Origin: DASUMP01 sp036277635
GTDB taxonomy: Bacteria > Actinomycetota > Acidimicrobiia > IMCC26256 > PALSA-610
Reading direction: 5' to 3'
Assembly (NCBI GenBank): GCA_036277635.1
Contig: DASUMP010000165.1
Span: 1-9,085, forward strand
Length of the DNA stretch: 9,085 nt
Part shown: positions 6,261 to 9,085 of the stretch, piece after piece
How positions within the stretch are numbered: position 1 is the first letter of the stretch
Layout: the number at the start of each line of letters is the position of its first letter
Notes under the pieces: model-generated
What the model saw: only the letters and a program-made list of their open reading frames with translations
What the model was told of the DNA's origin: nothing
The model's database searches: none
Program-made: the position numbers and the translations under genes

Positions 6261-7084
6261 TCGGGCTCCGGGGAGCTCGCGTGCTTCTGCGCCGCGTTCA
6301 GCGCCCACGACAGCGCGAAGTCGGCGATCTCTTCCCACCCTTCCTGAGCTGGCAACAGGTGCGCCTTGCCTTCGTACTCGACGACCTCGGTGACCGTGTT
6401 CGACTTGTAGTGCTTCGCGTTCGACTGCTGCACCGACGGCGGCATGATGTGGTCTTCACTGCCCGAGATGAACAGCAACGGCGCGCGCCGGTCGTTCTTG
6501 TAGTCGACCCACACGTCTTGGTGACCGGGCTGGAAGTTCGCGAGCACGCCACCCCACAGCACCCGGCCCGATGCCGGCACGTGGTACCGCTCGTACGTGG
6601 CACGCGCTTCCTCTTCGGAGAACGTGTTGGTGAACGCGTAGCGCCAGTGCTCGAAGTCGAGCGCGACGGCCTTGTGGCGGTTCGCAGGGTTCTTGAACGC
6701 CGGGAACGTCGACTTCAGCTGCGACAGGGGCAACACGCGCACACCCTCGGTCGGTGCCGAGTTGAGCGCGACGCCAGCGGCGCCACGGCCGTGGTCGAGC
6801 AGGATCTGCACGATCGCGCCGCCCGCCGAGTGGCCGATCAGGATCGGCGGCGTGTCGAGCGCGTCGATGATGCCTTCGAGCTTCTCGACGACCGCCGGGA
6901 TCGTGAGCCGCTCGATCGGCGTCGTGTCGGCGTTCAGGGCCTCGACCTCGACCTCGAAGCCCGGGTACGCGGGCGCGAGCACCGTGTAGCCCTGCTTCTC
7001 GTAGTGGGCGATCCACCCCTCCCAGCTCCGTGGCGTGACCCAGAATCCGTGGACAAGGACGATCGTGTCGGGCGCAGCGGTCAT
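6257..7084 (-). CDS. Alpha/beta hydrolase
   Basis: A 275-residue cytoplasmic serine hydrolase with a complete alpha/beta fold. IVLVHGFWVTPRSWEGW (8-24) holds the oxyanion-hole HG, and LIGHSAGGA (82-90) is the nucleophile elbow with Ser86. A helical cap follows (about 112-195). The acid is Asp211 or Glu210 in ISGSEDHIMPP, and the catalytic His is His242 (GKAHLLPAQEGW). Substrate cannot be told; esterase, lactonase or epoxide-hydrolase-like roles are possible. Asp is absent at the nucleophile position, which argues against true epoxide hydrolase or dehalogenase. ATG 7084 is supported by GGAGGGA 5 nt upstream. The preceding 109 nt contain no gene, so this gene and the coupled MBL gene may have their own promoter. 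No signal peptide. Confidence 0.9.
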   Translation of the reverse strand: MTAAPDTIVLVHGFWVTPRSWEGWIAHYEKQGYTVLAPAYPGFEVEVEALNADTTPIERLTIPAVVEKLEGIIDALDTPPILIGHSAGGAIVQILLDHGRGAAGVALNSAPTEGVRVLPLSQLKSTFPAFKNPANRHKAVALDFEHWRYAFTNTFSEEEARATYERYHVPASGRVLWGGVLANFQPGHQDVWVDYKNDRRAPLLFISGSEDHIMPPSVQQSNAKHYKSNTVTEVVEYEGKAHLLPAQEGWEEIADFALSWALNAAQKHASSPEPE

Positions 7085-7089
7085 GGATG

Positions 7090-7096
7090 TCCCTCC
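7090..7096 (-). promoter_or_regulatory. Ribosome binding site of the alpha/beta hydrolase gene
   Basis: The minus strand reads GGAGGGA, 5 nt before the ATG at 7084. It decides this start over the in-frame codon 17 residues further upstream (7135). Confidence 0.7.
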
Positions 7097-7118
7097 AAGG
7101 GGCGACGGGTGGAGACCG

Positions 7119-7130
7119 CATCGTCCGATG
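7119..7130. repeat. Short palindrome in the 109-nt gap upstream of the hydrolase gene
   Basis: CATCG and CGATG flank TC (7119-7130), a perfect 5-bp dyad located 35-46 nt upstream of the hydrolase start codon. TGATCA (7129-7134) and ACGCGCGT (7156-7163) are further self-complementary words in the same gap. The position would suit an operator for the hydrolase-MBL pair, but the arms are short and such words occur by chance in GC-rich DNA. I see no convincing -10/-35 pair in the gap. Confidence 0.2.
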
Positions 7131-7193
7131 ATCAAGGGTGCGTTCGAATCCCGCGACGCGCGTAGTCACGGCAGCCGACGACACAGCGCGCGG

Positions 7194-8027
7194 TCACGGC
7201 GCGGTTGCCCACGCTCCGATGTTCAGCGGTCCGATGCCGACCGGTCCCGGCGGCGGGGCGTCCTGCAGCAGGCGCTCGACCGCGGTGTCGAGGTCGAGGG
7301 CGTCGTAGTCGGCGATCCCGTGCTCGCGGATCACACCCTCCATGCTGCGCAACAGGCTGACGATCGCCGTCGCCCAACCCTCGCCGATGCCAGCCATGGC
7401 TTGGGTGTGGAGCAAGGGGTCCACGCGCAGTCCGGCCGCCGCGTAGAGCGACGGCAGTCGCACGCCCATGCGCAGCTGCGTGCCTGTGGCACGCCACACG
7501 GCGAAGATCGCGTCGACCAGCGCGTCGGCGAGCGGCGACGGGGGCCACGGTCCCGCAGGTCGGCGACGATCGTCGTCGGGGATATCCATCTCGTGGAAGG
7601 CCATCACGCCTCCCGACCGCAGCCGTCGCGCGAGCACCGAGATCGCGGCCTGCGGATCCGCTTGGTACTGCAGCACGTAGCGGCCGACGACCGCGTCGAA
7701 GGCACCTCCGGGGAGCTCGGCGGTGCGGAAGTCATCGTTGACGAACGACACGTTGCCCAGACCCGCCGCGCGCACTTGTGCGCGTGCGTGCTCGAGCACG
7801 AGCGCCTCTCGATCGATGCCGACGACCTCGCCCGAGTCGCCGACGAGCCTCGCCACGAGCATCGAGACGTGGCCCGCGCCGCAGCCGACGTCGAGCACAC
7901 GCATCCCGTGCCCGATTCCTGCTGCACGGAAGACCCGCTCCGTGAACGGCTCGACGGCGGCCGCCTGACGGGCGAGTCGTTGGAACTCGTCGTCGTCCTG
8001 CGTCAACGCGTATTCCGGATCGCTCAC
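7194..8027 (-). CDS. Class I SAM-dependent methyltransferase
   Basis: A 277-residue soluble methyltransferase with a Rossmann core. Motif I is VLDVGCGAGHV (44-54). The motif II acidic residue is Asp72 (VVGIDREAL), which would bind the ribose of SAM. Motif III is VNDDF (96-100), and post-motif GRYVLQY is at 115-121. The C-terminal 110 residues (from about 165) form a helical substrate region resembling small-molecule C- or O-methyltransferases of the UbiE-like group; the substrate is unknown. GTG 8027 is chosen because the N-terminus SDPEYALTQDDDEFQRL then reads like the family and a GGGGG stretch lies just upstream. GTG 8060 is also possible, 3 nt after the thioesterase stop, and would add 11 residues. 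The short gap suggests co-transcription with the thioesterase and cyclase. Confidence 0.88.
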   Translation of the reverse strand: MSDPEYALTQDDDEFQRLARQAAAVEPFTERVFRAAGIGHGMRVLDVGCGAGHVSMLVARLVGDSGEVVGIDREALVLEHARAQVRAAGLGNVSFVNDDFRTAELPGGAFDAVVGRYVLQYQADPQAAISVLARRLRSGGVMAFHEMDIPDDDRRRPAGPWPPSPLADALVDAIFAVWRATGTQLRMGVRLPSLYAAAGLRVDPLLHTQAMAGIGEGWATAIVSLLRSMEGVIREHGIADYDALDLDTAVERLLQDAPPPGPVGIGPLNIGAWATAP

Positions 8028-8063
8028 GGAGGCCCCCTGCCTGTGTCTTGGGATGAGCACTGA

Positions 8064-8888
8064 CTACCGGTAGAGACAGATCTGCTCGCTCGTCGCCAGC
8101 AACGTCCCCGATCTGCTCCACATCCGCACATGTTGGTCAGCGGTGGAAGCGACACCGCGGGTCGCGAACGCTTCGTGGAGGACGTAGTCATCGCCCACCG
8201 CCGCGAGCTCGTCAGCCGTTGCATGGAAGTACACGGTCATCGTGAGCGTGGCGGAGCGCCGGGGGCCGTCGCTCCAGAAGAACGATCGAGGTGCGCACTG
8301 GTCGGCGAGGTACGCCAACTGCACGTGGTCGACGGGCCGACCGCTCAGCTCGCGTACCCACCCCACCGAGTACGTGTCTCCTCGCCCGAACGGTGGCATG
8401 CCCGACACCGGGCGGATGACGCTGCGCTCGCCGGCTGGGTCGGGCGGGTGGAACTCCGGAAGGTCGTCGGGCTCGGGAGCCGATGGCATGACGAGCTGGA
8501 GGTGCGTGTCGGTCGCGCGCCGATCGGTGAGGACGACGTTGGCGGTCGCGTGGAGTTCGCCGCTGCCCGCGGGGTGCACGTCGGCACGCCAGTGCGAGAC
8601 CGAGCGGCCGCCACCCAGCCGTTCAGTGCGGATCTCGATCGCCGCACCCGGTGCGACCGCTGACAGGAAGTTGATCGTGATCGCGCTCGGCGTGTGCGCG
8701 ACGTCTGCGGTGCGTAGCACGGCCGCGAGCGCGATCGCCGTCGTCCATCCGCCGAACATGCCGTTCGAAGCTTCGTAGCCCGGGTCGGCGATCGCGTGCC
8801 ATCGGTCGCCGACCGGAGCGACCGTCAGCGCGGCTTCCAACCGGCCGGCTCGCGGCGAAGCGTGGTCCTCGAAGGATTGCGAACTCAT
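8064..8888 (-). CDS. Acyl-CoA thioesterase, double hotdog (TesB-like)
   Basis: A 274-residue enzyme predicted to hydrolyse acyl-CoA to free acid and CoA in the cytoplasm. The first hotdog (about 15-122) has the helix-start signature SNGMFGGWTTAIAL (41-54) and the strand SAITINFLSAVAPG (68-81). The second hotdog (about 165-273) carries Asp196 (YLADQ), Thr214 (ATLTMTVYFH) and Gln269 (SEQICLY). These align with the Asp/Thr/Gln active-site set known from E. coli TesB. Length is normal for tandem-hotdog members. ATG 8888 overlaps the stop of the upstream cyclase by 4 nt (ATGA), so the two are probably translated together. Chain-length preference cannot be read from sequence. A role in fatty-acid or steroid side-chain catabolism would suit the nearby P450, but the two are not in one operon here. 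Confidence 0.88.
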   Translation of the reverse strand: MSSQSFEDHASPRAGRLEAALTVAPVGDRWHAIADPGYEASNGMFGGWTTAIALAAVLRTADVAHTPSAITINFLSAVAPGAAIEIRTERLGGGRSVSHWRADVHPAGSGELHATANVVLTDRRATDTHLQLVMPSAPEPDDLPEFHPPDPAGERSVIRPVSGMPPFGRGDTYSVGWVRELSGRPVDHVQLAYLADQCAPRSFFWSDGPRRSATLTMTVYFHATADELAAVGDDYVLHEAFATRGVASTADQHVRMWSRSGTLLATSEQICLYR

Positions 8889-9085
8889 TGGCGGGCAACC
8901 TCGAACAGTGGGACCGGGGCGTCGAAGCCCTTCAAGCGGGTCGTGGGCAGAGGCGTGAAGGCGAGGTCGTCGGCGGGGGTGTGCGCGATCGACTCGCTGA
9001 CGACGACGGCGCCGGGGCGCGCGACCTTGGCGGCGCGGGCGGCGAGGTTGACGACGGGGCCGAAGCAGTCGGCGTCGCGCACCAT
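8885..9085 (-). CDS. Class III adenylate/guanylate cyclase, C-terminal end (runs off window)
   Basis: The last 66 residues of a second class III nucleotide cyclase. VRDADCFGPVVNLAARAAK matches the C-terminal half of the CHD catalytic domain. Asn (VVNLAAR) and the Arg four residues later are the transition-state pair, and the Asp in ADCFG falls seven residues before the Asn, where ATP-specific cyclases carry Asp. The end TTRLKGFDAPVPLFEV is the usual 'L-KG-x-x-x-P-V-x-L-F' finish. The Met at the window edge is internal to the domain, so the real start and any sensor domain lie outside. It differs from the cyclase at 431 in motif wording (FGPVVN against WGDTVN), so the two belong to different subgroups and are not recent duplicates. 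It heads the minus-strand gene run and overlaps the thioesterase start. Confidence 0.88.
   Translation of the reverse strand: MVRDADCFGPVVNLAARAAKVARPGAVVVSESIAHTPADDLAFTPLPTTRLKGFDAPVPLFEVARQ

Noticed and set aside
7138..7162. tRNA T-arm-like sequence (TTCGAAT followed by CCCGC)
   Set aside because: The T-stem has one mismatch and one wobble. No matching 5' acceptor half or anticodon arm is found about 50 nt upstream, and the other strand folds no better. Without an integrase or a direct repeat it is not an attachment site either.
1..9085. CRISPR array, transposon, toxin-antitoxin pair, phage or defence genes
   Set aside because: No regularly spaced repeats, terminal inverted repeats, transposase or integrase motifs, and no small gene pair with toxin or antitoxin features. 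The small pair at 2166-2682 is two membrane proteins without such signs.

Overview
The window is GC-rich DNA, densely packed with genes, with strong codon-position bias, GTG starts and GGAGG-type ribosome binding sites. The gene families point to a high-GC actinobacterium: a DUF1918 protein, a large AAA-ATPase LuxR (LAL) regulator, a P450 of the CYP125/CYP142 style, a membrane class III cyclase and several 4-nt GTGA/ATGA overlaps. I cannot name the genus. An acidimicrobial or mycobacterial-type lineage is a guess from the protein style only.

Left part (1-1711): two divergent genes share a 76-nt promoter region. On the minus strand is the N-terminal third of a cytochrome P450, cut by the window edge. 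On the plus strand is a complete membrane-anchored class III adenylate cyclase. A 61-nt convergent gap follows, holding an imperfect inverted repeat that could end transcription from both sides.

Middle (1773-5472): a 67-residue DUF1918 protein (minus) is divergent from two small two-helix membrane proteins (plus). The 189-nt region between them contains a 24-bp near-perfect palindrome next to the DUF1918 ribosome binding site. A 904-residue LAL-type regulator follows on the plus strand. Its start is fixed by an in-frame stop 12 nt upstream and may be leaderless.

Right part (5469-9085): five minus-strand genes, read from right to left: the end of a second class III cyclase, a double-hotdog acyl-CoA thioesterase, a class I SAM methyltransferase, an alpha/beta hydrolase and a metallo-beta-lactamase-fold hydrolase. 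The first pair and the last pair each overlap by 4 nt, so translation is probably coupled within each pair. The last gene meets the LAL gene tail to tail with a 4-nt overlap of stop codons.

Functionally, the window mixes cAMP production (two cyclases) with lipid or xenobiotic-type enzymes (P450, acyl-CoA thioesterase, alpha/beta hydrolase, MBL hydrolase, methyltransferase). A link between cAMP signalling and lipid catabolism is plausible but inferred only from proximity. I see no tRNA or rRNA gene, CRISPR array, transposase, integrase or recognisable defence system, and no gene-free stretch longer than 300 bases. Nothing here is clearly a new system. The palindrome at 2000-2023 and the cyclase-headed minus-strand cluster are the best leads.
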